Source: Sesamum alatum
Taxonomy: Eukaryota; Streptophyta; Magnoliopsida; Lamiales; Pedaliaceae
Length of the DNA: 64,000 bases
NCBI GenBank assembly: GCA_034509735.1
Contig: JACGWO010000011.1
Location: forward strand, 14,231,866-14,295,865
Reading direction: 5' to 3'
Below the pieces are notes generated by a model. It saw only the letters and a list, made by a program, of their open reading frames with translations, was not told the DNA's origin and ran no database searches. The stretch's first letter is position 1. Each line of letters opens with the position of its first letter. The position numbers were made by a program, and so were the translations under genes. Shown piece after piece: positions 20,969-32,613 of the stretch.

Positions 20969-23557
20969 CACTAAGGCCTTGTTCCAGATGGCTTCGTTCA
21001 AATTCCCGAGCCCCGACGGTATGCCTCCAATCTTCTTTCAATCTTAATCGTGATGTGGTGGCATGTGTGCGTAATTTTCTGAATTGTTTCGTAATGCCCC
21101 TGTGCATGAATGATGCCATATTGTCCTTATTCCAAACGTAAACAACCCGAACTCCTTTCTAAATTTAGACCTATAAGTTTGTGTAATGTCATTTACTAGA
21201 TTGCTTCTAAAATAATTGCCAATCGCTTAAAGCATATCTTAGATAAGATCATCTCCCCTGCACAATCGGCCTTTGTCCCGGGCCGCCTCATTACTGATAA
21301 TATCTTATTGGCTTTTGAACTTAATCGTTTCCTTAACACCAAGTCTAAAGGTCGACAAGGTTACATAACGCTCAAATTGGATGTGAGCAAAGCATATGAT
21401 GAAGTCGAGTGGGCCTTCTTGGAACATGTATTACCTCGTCTTGATTCCCCCCATCCCCTCCCCGTTCATCATGCAATGTATCTCCTCCGTCTCTTACTCC
21501 TTTTTGTTCGGTCGTCGTCAACTTGGGTATGTTATACGGGAGAGGAGTATCCGTCAAGGTGACCCCCTCTCCCTTATCTTTTTCTTCTATGTACAGACGC
21601 ATTTAGCTCATTGCTACAATAGGCGAAACACGAGGGCCGCATTTTCGGTGTCTCGATTTGCAGGAACGCTTCGAGCATTTCCCATTTGCTTTTTTCCGCG
21701 ATACACTAATTTTCAGCGTTGCATCGGCTGATTCTGCTCGGGCCATCTTGGAAACCTTGGAAATTTATCGTTGTGCCTCGGGGCTATAAATTAACTTTGC
21801 CAAATCCTCAGTTACCTTTGGCAAAAATACAACGGAAGATATTCGTATGTTTGTTGTGGGGACCTTACATATCAGACAGGAAAACAAAATGGATCTATAT
21901 CTTGGACTCCCATCAAAGGTGGCCCGGTCTAAGCATGAACTCTTTGAGACCATCCGGGACCATGTTTGGAGGCGGATCTCGGGCTGGAATGAAAAGTTGC
22001 TCTCCCAGGTTGGGAAATTCTTATCAAGTTCGTTCTTCTGGCCATCCCTTTCTATGCCATGGGATGTTTTAGACTGCCCATTACTTTGCCCAATGAGATC
22101 CAAGGGATGGTTGCTAGATTCTGGCGAGGTAATCGGGGTACTCGTAGATCCATAGGCTCTCGTGGAGTAGGTTGTGCGACAGCAAGTTGAGTGGGGAATT
22201 AGGGTTTTGGCAGCTGCACCTGTTCAATTTGGCTATGCCGGCCAAGCAACACTGGCTGATTCTCAAACAACCGGATAGGCTCCTTAGCAGGGTTTGCGTG
22301 CTCGCTATTTCCCTTTGGGCGACATTTTCTCAGCCTCCCTTGGCTGGCGACCGTCTTTTACTTGGAAAAGCTTGATGACTGCTCACTCTCTGTTCCGAAC
22401 GGGATGTCGTTAGCGAATCGGGACAGGTTCTTCGATTCACATTTGGACCGATCCTTGGCTCCCTCGTCCATCCTCTTTCAGACCTATCTCTACACCCTCG
22501 ATTGAGTCGATCAATATGCGGGTGAGTGATCTCATCGACACGACGTTAGGCGAATGGAATATCACTCGGATTGCTGACTTGTTCTGGCCGATGGACTAGG
22601 ATTCAATTCTGAGCATCCCCTTAGTCAGTCGGGTGCGGAGGATATCATGGTGTGGCACTATTCGGCGTCTGCACTCTTCACGGTACGTAGTGTTTACCAC
22701 TTGGCGTGCGCCTTGGAGGACAGCCCTTGCTCGAGTAATCTGCTGGCCGCCGAACAGACCTAGTGGAGGTCCTTGTGGCAAGCTAAGCTCTCAAACAAGA
22801 TCAAAGTGTTCATTTGGAAAGCCTGCCTAAATGCTCTCCTGACGAGTACCAACCTCTATAGACGAATGCCGGGGGTTGACTCCAAATGCCCACACTACCC
22901 CGCTGATGGGAAGATGTGTTTCATGTCTTGGCCTCATGTCATTATGCTCGACAGGTATGGGGCCTATCAAATTTTAGTTCCCGTCTTATTCCCTGTAAGC
23001 CCCTTGCTATTATAAGTTGGATGGCAGCGATCTCAACCTCATTAGATGCGGGGGAGTGCCGTCGTTTCCTTTGAATTTGTTGGGGCCTTTGGTGGTGTCA
23101 AAATAGCAAACTCATGATAGGAGAGTGCCTCAAACCTGACCAAGTGGTTTGTTTTACGAAATGGTATCTGGATTCTTTTCTTGCCCAAAATGTTGATGCT
23201 ACTGTATCCCCTGCCCCGCCAGCTTCTGTCTATTCGCAAGGACCTCCAACTAACTGCGTTAAACTTAACTTCGATGGTGTGTTGCTGGAAAATGGAACCG
23301 CATTGGGAATTGGGGTTGTGGCTCGGAAAGAAGGTGGTGCATGTCTTGCTTAGCTCTCACGTACAGTGGACATGAAACGGTCTGGCGAAATGGCAGAAGC
23401 CCTAGTGGCACGAGAGGCTATCCAACTTACTGCTCGCCGTGGATGGTCGTCGATCATTATTGAAGGCGACTGTGCAGTCTTGCTTAACAAACTGAGAGCG
23501 GTGGACAGGGATTTTTCTATTGTTGGCAATGTGGTTTTGACATTCAGCAATGGGGAA
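20969..23557 (+). mobile_element. LINE-B: truncated L1-type retrotransposon
   Basis: This is the only plus-strand LINE in the window. It begins inside ORF2 at the start of the RT domain and ends inside the RNase H domain, where the foldback element at 23558 takes over. No target duplication or poly(A) tail remains. It is heavily broken and clearly a relic. Confidence 0.88.
20969..23557 (+). pseudogene. LINE-B ORF2 relic: reverse transcriptase to RNase H
   Basis: In order, across several frames: an RT motif-0 phrase KALFQMASF and SPDGMPP (about 20972-21025); KIIANRLK and FVPGRLITDN near 21210-21300; LDVSKAYDEVEW with the catalytic-motif-A Asp (21380-21415); IRQGDPLS (21550); a damaged motif C near 21675-21700, where the FADD codons have been lost; LGLPSKV (21900); SVYHLA and zinc-finger remnants (22690-22930); and RNase H with LNFDG, EALVAREAIQLTARRGW and EGDC (23265-23480). 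Stops and frameshifts occur every few hundred bases. Confidence 0.85.
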
Positions 23558-23822
23558 AATTGCAGTTTTGGTCCTGTATGTATAGGGGTTGGCATTTTTA
23601 GTCCTGTACGATTTTATTTTCGCATTTTGGTCCTGTAAGTTCGCGATTTTTGCATTTTTGGTCCTATTCCAGCGAAAATGGCCGGAAAAAGTCATTTGCG
23701 AGGCACATGACCATATTTTAAAAAAGAAACTGCCATTTTCGTCGGAATAAGACCGAAAATGCAAAAATCGCAAACTTACAGGACCAAAATGTGAAAATAA
23801 AATCGTACAGGACTAAAGATGC
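23558..23822. repeat. Foldback MITE ('TTTTGGTCCTGTAAGT' family), right end missing
   Basis: The left arm GCAGTTTTGGTCCTGTATG, TTTTAGTCCTGTACGATTTT and TTTTGGTCCTGTAAGTTCGCGA is mirrored by TCGCAAACTTACAGGACCAAAA and AAAATCGTACAGGACTAAAG, around a centre with TGGCCGGAAAAAGTCA. The outermost part of the right arm is absent and is replaced by the element at 23823. Relatives lie at 24691-25075 and 40788-41098. Confidence 0.7.
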
Positions 23823-24330
23823 CTATAAATTTAGGATAAAAAACCTAAATCGTGAATCATGAATGAATCCAATTACACAGAATTATAATAAGCTGCTTCT
23901 AATCGTGAATCATGAATGAGCCCAGTTACACAAACCTGTCACGCATTAAATTTTAATAACATTCACAAAAAATTATATTATAAAATTAGTTGTAGAAAAA
24001 ATAAAATTCTAGAATGTTTAAGAGTCTTAATTGCTCTAATCTACTTAGAGAATGAATAACAAATTCAACTAAGACAAATTAATATGCCGAATAATATTTC
24101 AACACAACTACGTTGCTAGAAGAAATCTTAATTATATTAAGAAAGTTTTAATTTACCATGACATATTAAAATTTAAAATAAAATACATATGAATAATATA
24201 TAAAATATTAATCTAAACTTAAATATATATATATATATATATCTCATAATTAATAAATATCAAAATTTAATTATGTGTAATTGGATTTATTCATAATTCA
24301 CGATTTAGGTTTTTTATCCTAAATTTATAG
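23823..24330. mobile_element. 508-bp MITE with 57-bp terminal inverted repeats
   Basis: Positions 23823-23879 (starting CTATAAATTTAGGATAAAAA) and 24274-24330 (ending TTTTTATCCTAAATTTATAG) are reverse complements over 57 bp, with two mismatches by eye. A partial third copy of the TIR-like phrase (AATCGTGAATCATGAATGAG) lies at about 23899-23920. The interior is AT-rich without a gene. The superfamily is unclear because the TIR ends in TA-rich sequence that hides the target duplication. Confidence 0.85.
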
Positions 24331-24690
24331 GGAGGAGGTTTAGAATATTTAAAATTCTAAATTGTTAAAAATTTCAAATCTGTAATATAAGAATGAATAA
24401 TATTTAAATTGAGGGTATATTTGTCTTTTCACAATGAGGAACAAACAACTTGAGTATTCACACACATATATAGAGTATAGATATAGATTTTATACAGTGC
24501 GCAACACTCAGCTTATTTTATGGCACTGAAATATAAGTCTACAAAAATTTATTTTCAATACAGGTTGCAATTTCCCCTTAAGCAATTGTCTAATTATTAA
24601 GTGTTATTAATGTACATTTTATAACTGATTGTATATAGTTACAAACTATATAAATAATTTTTCAGTTATCACTAATGAGAATAAATTTTC
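24331..24690. other. AT-rich spacer
   Basis: No gene or clear repeat seen. Confidence 0.45.
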
Positions 24691-25075
24691 AGGGAAAATA
24701 GTAGTTTTGGTCCTGTATTATAGGGGGTATGCATTTTTATGTCCTGAATTTATTTTCGCATTTTGGTCCTGTGAGTTCGGCATTTTTTGGTCCTGTTCGG
24801 CGAAAAATAGGCTGGAAAAAGTCATGTGCGAGGCACTATATGATCACATTTTAATAAAACTTTGTGACATTCCGGCCATTTTCACTAAATATATTAATTA
24901 GCAATATTAACGGAATAGGACCAAAAACGAAAAGTTGGGAACTTACAATAGGAACTAATTTAATACTAATAATAATTATTTAAAAAAAAAAAAAAAATAA
25001 AATACCAACCATACAAGGACTAAATAATATTTTTTTTTCATGCCAACCCCTATAATTTCATACAGGACCAAAATT
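24691..25075. repeat. Foldback MITE ('TTTTGGTCCTGTAAGT' family), decayed copy
   Basis: The left arm GGGAAAATAGTAGTTTTGGTCC, GCATTTTGGTCCTGTGAGTTCGGC and GGAAAAAGTCATGTGCGAGGCAC parallels 23558-23822. The right arm ends CATACAGGACCAAAATTACA. The interior holds an A run of about 16 nt and TA-rich insertions. Confidence 0.65.
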
Positions 25076-25472
25076 ACAAATATAACTAGGACAACTTAGT
25101 AAAATATGATTCTATTGTTGTTTGTTTCTTAAAATTTAAATATATTGGTATTTCATCTCTAAGTTTTCTTACTGCATGCAAAAGCTCCAGTGTTGCGTTC
25201 TCATACGACAACAAAAAATTGCGAAGAGTTGTTGCCTCTATGACTGCTTCCTTTTGGAAGAGTTATATTTAATTAGTCACATTGTGCGTGAACATCGTTC
25301 AATTAGTCAATACAATATATATGTTTTATTCATGAAGAACAATGTAGGTTCGTTGAATAGGAAAAAATCTCTTTAAATTAATAAATTATTAATTTATCAA
25401 TTAATTAATACCTCTTTAAATTAATAAAATTACGTGGTCCCAACATTATTAATTTATAGAGATTTTGTTGTA
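25076..25472 (+). mobile_element. Pogo/Emigrant-like element, copy 1, left end missing
   Basis: It is inverted relative to the fuller copy at 32614-33183 and matches it closely from AATATAACTAGGACAACTTA through CGTTCAATTAGTCAATACA to the end near ATTTATAGAGATTTTG. The ACCTCTATAAATTAATA-type terminus matches the Emigrant/Lemi1 (pogo, Tc1/mariner superfamily) group as I remember it. The left terminus is replaced by the preceding foldback MITE. The small open frame at 25176-25376 may be transposase debris, but I cannot assign motifs. Confidence 0.55.
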
Positions 25473-25573
25473 TATAGAGTGACGACCCAGCTGTTTTTTA
25501 TTAAAAAAGGAAGAAGAAATTTCCCCTGAATCAATGTTAGAAAATAATATTAAGAATTTACCTTCTTTGTTTT

Positions 25574-25592
25574 TGGTTCGGGCGAGTAATTT
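25574..25592. repeat. Target-site duplication of LINE-C, left copy
   Basis: A 19-bp sequence, TGGTTCGGGCGAGTAATTT, is repeated exactly at 31221-31239 and brackets LINE-C. Confidence 0.93.
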
Positions 25593-25728
25593 TTTTTTCG
25601 ATAAAAATCACTTTTGTTGATAGAAAGCCAAGACAAAATCAACAAAGAAGCTGAAAATGAAAACCGGGAAGAGCAAAACATAGTCACAAAAAGCTACCTA
25701 AACGAAAAACCTCCCCAGACCATATATA

Positions 25729-28700
25729 TCAGCCCGCCACCACGCTTGCCCGCCGCGCAAAAGCCTGTAAGGCCCTCTTAGCTGCTGTGGCCACTTCCAG
25801 CAGATCCTACTTTCGGCCTTCAAATAGAAAAGCGTTACGATTGTGCCACAAAGACCAACATGTCATCAGAAAGAGAGCGAAGTCCTTCCTATCCATGCTT
25901 TTAGAAACCCCCCGCATCCATTCCTCGATGTTAACCGTTTGTGCGTCCACTAGGCGCCAAGGGAGCCCAACAAGCGCCCATACCTGTCTGGAGAAATAGC
26001 AACGCAACAACACATGTAAGGATGTTTTCAGGCTCAGTCTCACACCTGGGGCAACCGTCCCCAAGGTCTAGTCCTCGACGCCGTAAGTTAGAGGCCGAAG
26101 GGATGGCTTCTAAACATACTTTCTTGGCGAATAACTGGACTTTCGGTGGGACTTGCGCCTACCAGATGAAGCGCCAGGCCCCAACTCCCTTGTCCTCCGC
26201 ACCTGTCACTGAGCACCCCGCTCGCCGTTCACCATGTAAGGGCAAATTGTAGGCACTGCGAACCGTGAAATGCCCTTGCGAATCATAGTGCCAGACCACC
26301 CTATCCGAAGTCCCCCGCCGTAATTTAATCTGGAGAATGCAGTCAGCGTCAATGGGGCTGAATTCAGCTCGGATCAGGGCTTCGTTCCGTTCCCCTTCGT
26401 TAGTAGAGAGCAACTGCTGCACCTTCACATTCGAACCAAGGGTTCGGGGCCGCGACAGAATCCGGAAAGTACTCGACCTTGGGAGCCAAGGGTCATGGAC
26501 GACTGAGATGCTTGGTCCGTCCCCCACTTGCCAACGGAGCCCTTCCACAATAAGATATCTTGTGGCATGGATAGAGCACCAGGAGTAGGACGATTGGCCA
26601 CCGATATTGGCGTGGAAAAAATCTGTATCCAAATAGTACTTGCTCTTCATAATCCGGTTCAACAGGGAATCCGGGAACATACTTAGTCTCCAAGCCTGTT
26701 TTGCTAGCATACTCAAATTGAACACCTTGAGTTCTCGGAACCCCAGCCGCCCTCATGCTTGCCTTTGCACAGCTTCCGCCAAGCAAGCCAATGGGTGCTC
26801 GACCGCTCGCCGTGGTGCCAGAAGAAATTCGCCGTCATCCCTTCCAAGTCACGTAACAGGACGTTCGGTAGCATGAAACAACTCATCACAAATGTGGGAT
26901 AGATTGGACAACTGCTTTGATGAGACGAGCGACCGGCCTGGGACAACCTTTTCGCACTCCAAAGCTGCATCTTGCCCCATACACGATCCTTGAGGCCCTC
27001 AAAAACTGCCTGCTTTGAGCAACCAATCACAGTGGGTAGGCCTAGATATTCCTCATGGCGATCCACAAGCTCTACCCCCAGAAGTTCAGCCAACTCCTGC
27101 CGAAGGGCTAGATCTGTATTCTTTCTAAAAGAAATTGCCGATTTCTGAAAGTTGATGGCCAACCCAGATGCTTGCTCAAACTCGAACAAGAAGGCCTTAA
27201 CCGAGGACAGAGAGTCCCTCGAGGCTTGGCAGAAGAGAAGCATGTCGTCGGCAAAGAGGAGGTGCGCCACTCGTGGTGTATCGCGGCTGACCGCCACCCC
27301 CTGAATGAGGTTGTCTTGCTCTGCTTTTTGAATCATGCTGCTCAACACCTCTTCACAAAAAAGCAACAAATAGGGGGACAACGGGTCACCTTGACGGAGC
27401 CCCCTCTCCGGTAAGATCACATCGCCTAGTTGCCCATTAAACAAGATACAATATGAAACAGTGGAGACACAGGTCATAATTAAGCGAACAAAACTCACAT
27501 CAAAACCTAGCCTAAGCAAAACTCTCTCAAGGAAAATCCACTCCACGGTCATACACCTTATTGATATCCAGTTTCAGAGCCACATAACCAACCTTCCCCA
27601 CCCGTTTATGGGCAAGGTAGTGGTTCATTTCATAGGCCACCAAAATGTTATCCATGATTAGACGACCAGAAATAAAGGCAGATTGATCTCGGAGATAAGA
27701 TGATCAAGGAAAGGCTTAAGTCGGTTGGCTATGGTCTTGGACGCGAGTTTATAAATCACATTGCAGAAGCAAATAGGGTGGAAGTGTGATTGGGGATGAA
27801 CGCTATATGTGTAGCATTAAAGGACCGGGGGGGGGGGGGGGACTTATTAAGAAAATTAAGCACACAATCAATAATATCTGAATTGATAATATGCCAGAAG
27901 TGTTGAAAGAAAGTAGGAGACATACCGTCCAGGCCGGGTGATTTGTATGGATGCATTTGGTCGAGGGCAATCTTAACCTCGTCGGGAGTGAAGGGAAGCG
28001 ATAGCGCCACGTTCATCTCCGGGGTCACCCTAGGAGCGACAACGGCGATTGTGTTCTCCACTATTCTCATATCAGGTCTTGTAGAGGAGAACATCTGTTG
28101 GAAATATGCAGTCACTAAACCCTTAATTATCTTGTCGATCGTGTGTAAGGATCCATCTTTGGCACGGAGGGAAGTGATGGTGTTACGCTTCCGCCGCTCG
28201 TTAGCTCGGGCATGGAAAAAGGAAGTGTTGCGATCTCCTTCTCTAAGCCACTGAGCCTTGCCTCGTTGTTTCCACAGAGCCTCTTCTCTTGCCCAAGCCT
28301 CTTCAAGAGCCACTCGGACCACCAACAAGCGCTGTTTGGAGGATGTGGTAACCGGGTTGGAAGAGAGAAGTCGAACCTGCACCTCGAGCTCCTTAACCTG
28401 TTTACGGATGTTCCCAAAGTCAAAACGATCCCACTACATAAGCTCCTTGCCCACTTGATGAAGCCTCCCCACCGTAGTCATATGTGCAGTGCCTCCCGGA
28501 GTCCAATTGCACCGAACGATGTCCTCACACCGTGGGTCCCTCAACCAAGTAACCTCAAAGCGGAACCGACGCTACTGCTAATTCCGAACCCTAACCTTGC
28601 TGTTGTCTGTGTGGATGAGTAGGAGATGATGATCCGAACAAGGTGTGCTAACATGTTTAATCACTGCATTAGGGAATTGGTGGAGCCACCCCGAGGATCC

Positions 28701-29278
28701 GCACGCCCGATCCAGCCGAATGCGCACCGTGTAAGGGGCCTCACGGTTGTTGCACCAAGTGAACGGTAATCCTTTGAAACCCAAATCAATAAGCCGACAT
28801 TTGTCCAAGCATTGCCAAAAATCCTGGATTTGCCCAGCAGGTCGCTTATGATGCCCAAGCTTCTCAGTTCGGTGTATAATCTCATTGAAATCACCAGCAT
28901 AGAGCCATGGACGGACTGATTGGGTGCTAAGGCGGCGAAGTAACGCCTAAGATTCATGCCTCCTTGAGGTCTCTGGGTGTCCATAGAAGCCCATAAACCG
29001 CCAGCCCACTGTGACGTCAATATGGTGAGGAGAAAAAGATTGGAGAGTGAGCTGAACATCCTTCCTCCACAAAGTAATAATCCACTAGAACACCTGACCG
29101 CATCAACACCTAAGCCAAAATAGTCAAAACGCTCTTTCAACCGATTGTAGTGTCTAGCACGAGACTTAGTTTCCGACACAAACACCAAGCCGGGGTTATG
29201 GGAAGATAAAAACTCCCCCAAGTGTTGAACTATCCAAGGGAACCCTAGCCCCTGACAGTTCCAAGCTATGATGTTCAT
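25729..29278 (-). pseudogene. LINE-C ORF2: endonuclease and reverse transcriptase
   Basis: It starts MNIIAWNCQGLGFPW (endonuclease opening) and continues with VFVSETKSRARHYNRL, GFKGLPFTWCNNREAPYTV, a GDRNTSFFHARAN linker, DQMHPYKSPGLDGMSP (RT start), LRQGDPLSPYL, the catalytic HLLFADDMLLFC with both Asp intact, LGLPTVIG, VGDGPSISVVHDPWLPRS and SVRSAYNLP. The C-terminus (26064-25729) ends shortly after CWSLWHNRNAFLFEGRK and AKRALQAFARR. No RNase H domain follows, unlike LINE-A and LINE-B. Frame changes occur near 28850, 28430, 27760 and 26740, and a stop lies at about 25807. Confidence 0.92.
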
Positions 29279-30630
29279 GATGCTTGACGGGGCTGCCCCC
29301 CAGCCTCCGCCGAACCGCTAGTACTAGTCTCGTCCTGCAACTGTCGCCTTTTCTCAAAGTGGAAGACTGTCCCAACTTCTTCAATAATAAGCACAGCTTG
29401 TCGAGCTGTGAACTGGAGAGCGATTGACACTAATGTTGATTTGATTATAGGTTCATGGAGTCCACCCTTCTGTATAGCATCCGACGATATTTCAATATCA
29501 AGAGCCCTGAACCCCGTCCTTGCTAGACCACCTAACCGCAGCCCAGGCTGCGAAACCAGCTGTGGCAGACCGATCGTATCCGGGAGGGCCTCGCTAAGCG
29601 AATCAACAACTATCCCTGCCTTTCGCGATTCTCGACCTGTTTCTGGGGACGAACGACGCTGAGCTACCATCCCCGGGCTCATTCTGACGCACGCCATCTC
29701 TTTCTCCACCTCTGTCGTCCGTACAATGCGCTAGAAAACCATCGCTGCCCCTAAAAGAGCCTGCCCCTGAACCTCCCCTAGCCGGGCTTCCCTTCTCAAA
29801 CATTCCGAAAATATGCTGGCCCTTCTAACTGTCAGACGAACACGGGCGAGCCAAACTCGGGCTTGATGGGATGATGTTGCGCATAGGCCGGCCCTGAACC
29901 GTAGCATGGAGCCATGGACCATACGGAGTGTTGTCTCCCGGATCGACATAATCAGTGGCGAAGACCTCCTCACAATATTTATAGATGTGCCCAAGCCACC
30001 AACACACAGCAGAAGTTTGGGAGGCGTTCGTACGTGAAAGATATCACCAAATCCTCCCTCGACGAAGTAAAGAGTTTGAGTGTCCGAGTAAGCACGGAGT
30101 TGACATTAAGGGCCACACGGATGCAGAGAGAAGCGCCCCACGCTTGCCCTTGTGCGTCTGTTTCCAAATCCCTGAATATCCCCAGTCGATTCTCGATGTG
30201 CGTCTCCACCCTAAAATTCATACGGCACAGTAGGAGATCATGAACGTGCACAGAGAAGTCACACCATTGAGGTCCACGTGCATAGGGTTCGCGTTCACCG
30301 GTACCTCGTTAAGGATAACTAAGTTTTTCTCAAAATTCCATGGACACCCATCAAGCGCCCGTGTCTTATCAATAACATGGTTAAAGTGGAGCAGAAACCG
30401 ACCCTTCGGCAATGACTTGATATCCATACCTTTAACAGGGTTCAACATACCTTTCAGTGATCTAGCTAGGCCCTCAAAGTTGATATCTTTAGAAACCAGA
30501 ACACACCCACCAGAAATAGAAGACTCCCTTCCTCGGCTCCTTCCCACAGGTCCTCGGACAACCGCAAACCCCGCCCTTCATTTTCAGTCAAACGGAGCAC
30601 CCGCCCCAAGTGCTGGATTTCTGCCTCCAT
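29275..30630 (-). pseudogene. LINE-C ORF1: nucleic-acid-binding Gag-like protein (DUF4283, zinc knuckle)
   Basis: A plausible start is at 30630 (MEAEIQHLGRVL...). A DUF4283-type domain occupies about 30547-30218, with LKGMLNPVKGMDIKSLPKGR and RALDGCPWNFEKNLVIL, the usual signature of plant L1 ORF1. A CCHC zinc knuckle follows near 30025-29975 (C-x2-C-x4-H-x4-C around WWLGHIYKYC) with PYGPWLHA after it. The basic/Ser-rich C-terminus continues in another frame and stops at 29275. ORF1 packages LINE RNA. Its TGA overlaps the ORF2 ATG as ATGA. At least two frameshifts are present. Confidence 0.85.
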
Positions 30631-31220
30631 GATAACCGATATGAGTATAGTGGAGAAAACCGCCTGTCGACGAGCCCCTGAGACTGCCCTGGGAAGTCAC
30701 AGACGATTGCCTGCCTCCCCCCAACCTGGCACAAGAAAAACCCGATCAACCGAGGCACCCTCCCGGATCCCCTGGCAGGCGAGAGCGTGAGGAAACAAAC
30801 AGGAAAACTAAAACACTAGGCACAAATGAATCAGAAAGAAAACAAGAAACAAGAAAGGGGATAACCCAACACCGAGAACCCCCGGCGAAGCCCCTACTTA
30901 TCCAAGAAACACACCGACAGAACGGAAAAACACGGGAACGATAGGGAAGAAAGTGAATCCACTACCAAGCCTTAAATCCGTGCAGCAGAAGGAGGCTCAA
31001 GCATGCACCGAGGCCGCCATCAGCAACGCTTGAAACCGCGAGGAGTAGCATCCAAGGAACTCCCACCCCGACAAAGGAAACAACTACGAAGAGCCAAGAA
31101 AACCAAAACCTTAATTCTCCACCAGCAAGAAACACCTACGAAGAGACAAGAAAACAAAAACCCTAATCTCCCATGCAGAGAGAACGTAAGACTCCCATGA
31201 AGAGAGAACCTGACCCATTC

Positions 31221-31239
31221 TGGTTCGGGCGAGTAATTT
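31221..31239. repeat. Target-site duplication of LINE-C, right copy
   Basis: Exact second copy of the 19-bp sequence at 25574-25592. Confidence 0.93.
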
Positions 31240-31369
31240 AAACCGTAAGTTAGTAGCTAAATTGACGATATATCTAATGCAATTAATCTCAATATACCTA
31301 CATTAACCTAAGTATCATAACAAGCCAAAAGTGATATATAATTCATTTCCTGCTCTATATTTTCAATTA

Positions 31370-31684
31370 CTAGAAGAAATTGAATTATTCTCTATATTAC
31401 AAATTATTATAATAAAAACAATGGTAAATAGATACTAACTACTACGAACGAACAAAATCAATGCGAAACTTAAGTTTTAACCATAATTAATGAACAATTG
31501 TCATGGTTTTAGTTATGGCCAAAAAATATTAGCCATGATTTTAAATCATGACAAATATTTTTGCTCCACCTACATAATCATCCGAAAAACAGTTATGTAA
31601 CTGTGATTAATTAGTATTTGTTATAATTTTTGTTTTTTAATTATATTATTAATTAATCATGATAAAAATTTATATTTCTTCTAG
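31370..31684. mobile_element. CACTA-like MITE, family M, copy 1
   Basis: The ends CTAGAAGAAAT and ATTTCTTCTAG are exact inverted repeats. The inside carries the family phrases AACAAAATCAATGCGAAACTTAAG and GTCATGGTTTTAGTTATGGCC. Relatives are at 33264-33524, 37775-37978, 40545-40787, 52286-52580 and 59504-59747. Some copies begin CACTA and end TAGTG or TAATGTG, which suggests CACTA-type transposition. No coding capacity. Confidence 0.6.
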
Positions 31685-32613
31685 GATATTCAAAGCAACC
31701 TTCACAACATCAAGAAGCAAATCTTTTCGAAACATTTTACAAACTTCACAAAATATTTTAAGCTCATCATATTTTGAATATTTTACAAAAATATTTTAAA
31801 CTATTTGAAAAGGCTTCAATATTTGATGAAATATTTTAAATAATTTACAAACTTACCCTAAAACTCTTTGCTTCCAAGATAAGTACATTAAATTATTAAT
31901 TGATGAGACAATGTCGAGCAGTAAGATTAAAACTTCACAATTAAAAAATAACGGATTCGAGTTTTAAAAATGTGTATATATGTTTACTCGATTCTAATTT
32001 TTATTTGTTTGTTTATATCTAATGTACTTTTTGATTTATATTTTCAGAGTAATAATTAATTTTTTTTATATCTAAATATAATGAACAATAAATTATAATT
32101 AAATATTTTATAGGTAAAATAAATAAATAACATGAGATTTCCATGTACGGCCGCCTTCTCGTAGGGCCTAGCATAGCATGTGCAGTTGCAATTAATGACC
32201 GAAAATATCAGTAATCAGCAAGAAGTTTGCAATGTGTTATATTTCCTTCTCTTTTATAATTATATATACACCCATGTCCTACTATCTATTTATATAAATG
32301 ATCTTTTATCTTTTGAAAAATTATACATAAACCCACATCTACATCATTCACACAACTACTCTTATTTTTTAAAAAATTACACATAAATCCTCTAGAAGCG
32401 TTAATATAATTACACAAACTGACCCTATTTTTTGATTGTCATGAGTGGTTTCTGTAATTACATAATAGATATGAGGCAATTTGTATAAATAGACCATATT
32501 TTAGGAGGTGTAAATGTAATACCAATTTTTTGCTTTATTGGAATGAATCAGTTACAATATTTATGACATAATTTCAATCATCAATATTAATAATCAATGA
32601 CAATTATTAAATA
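31685..32613. other. AT-rich spacer with a decayed MITE-like stretch
   Basis: No gene. At about 32286-32525 repeated 'AAAATTACACATAAA', 'TAATTACACAAACT' and 'GGAGGTGTAAATGTAATA' phrases hint at another small foldback element, but its ends are not clear. Confidence 0.4.

Larger units (their letters stand above)
25593..31220 (-). mobile_element. LINE-C: near-full-length L1-type retrotransposon
   Basis: A 5.63-kb insertion sits between perfect 19-bp target duplications. It reads right to left: 5'UTR (about 31220-30631), ORF1 (30630-29275), ORF2 (29278-25729), a short 3'UTR, and a short A tail seen as T residues up to 25598. It is the only LINE here with ORF1. Both ORFs have frameshifts and stops, so it is not autonomous now. 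A 15-nt G run at about 27828-27842 lies inside it, probably a later expansion. Confidence 0.95.
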
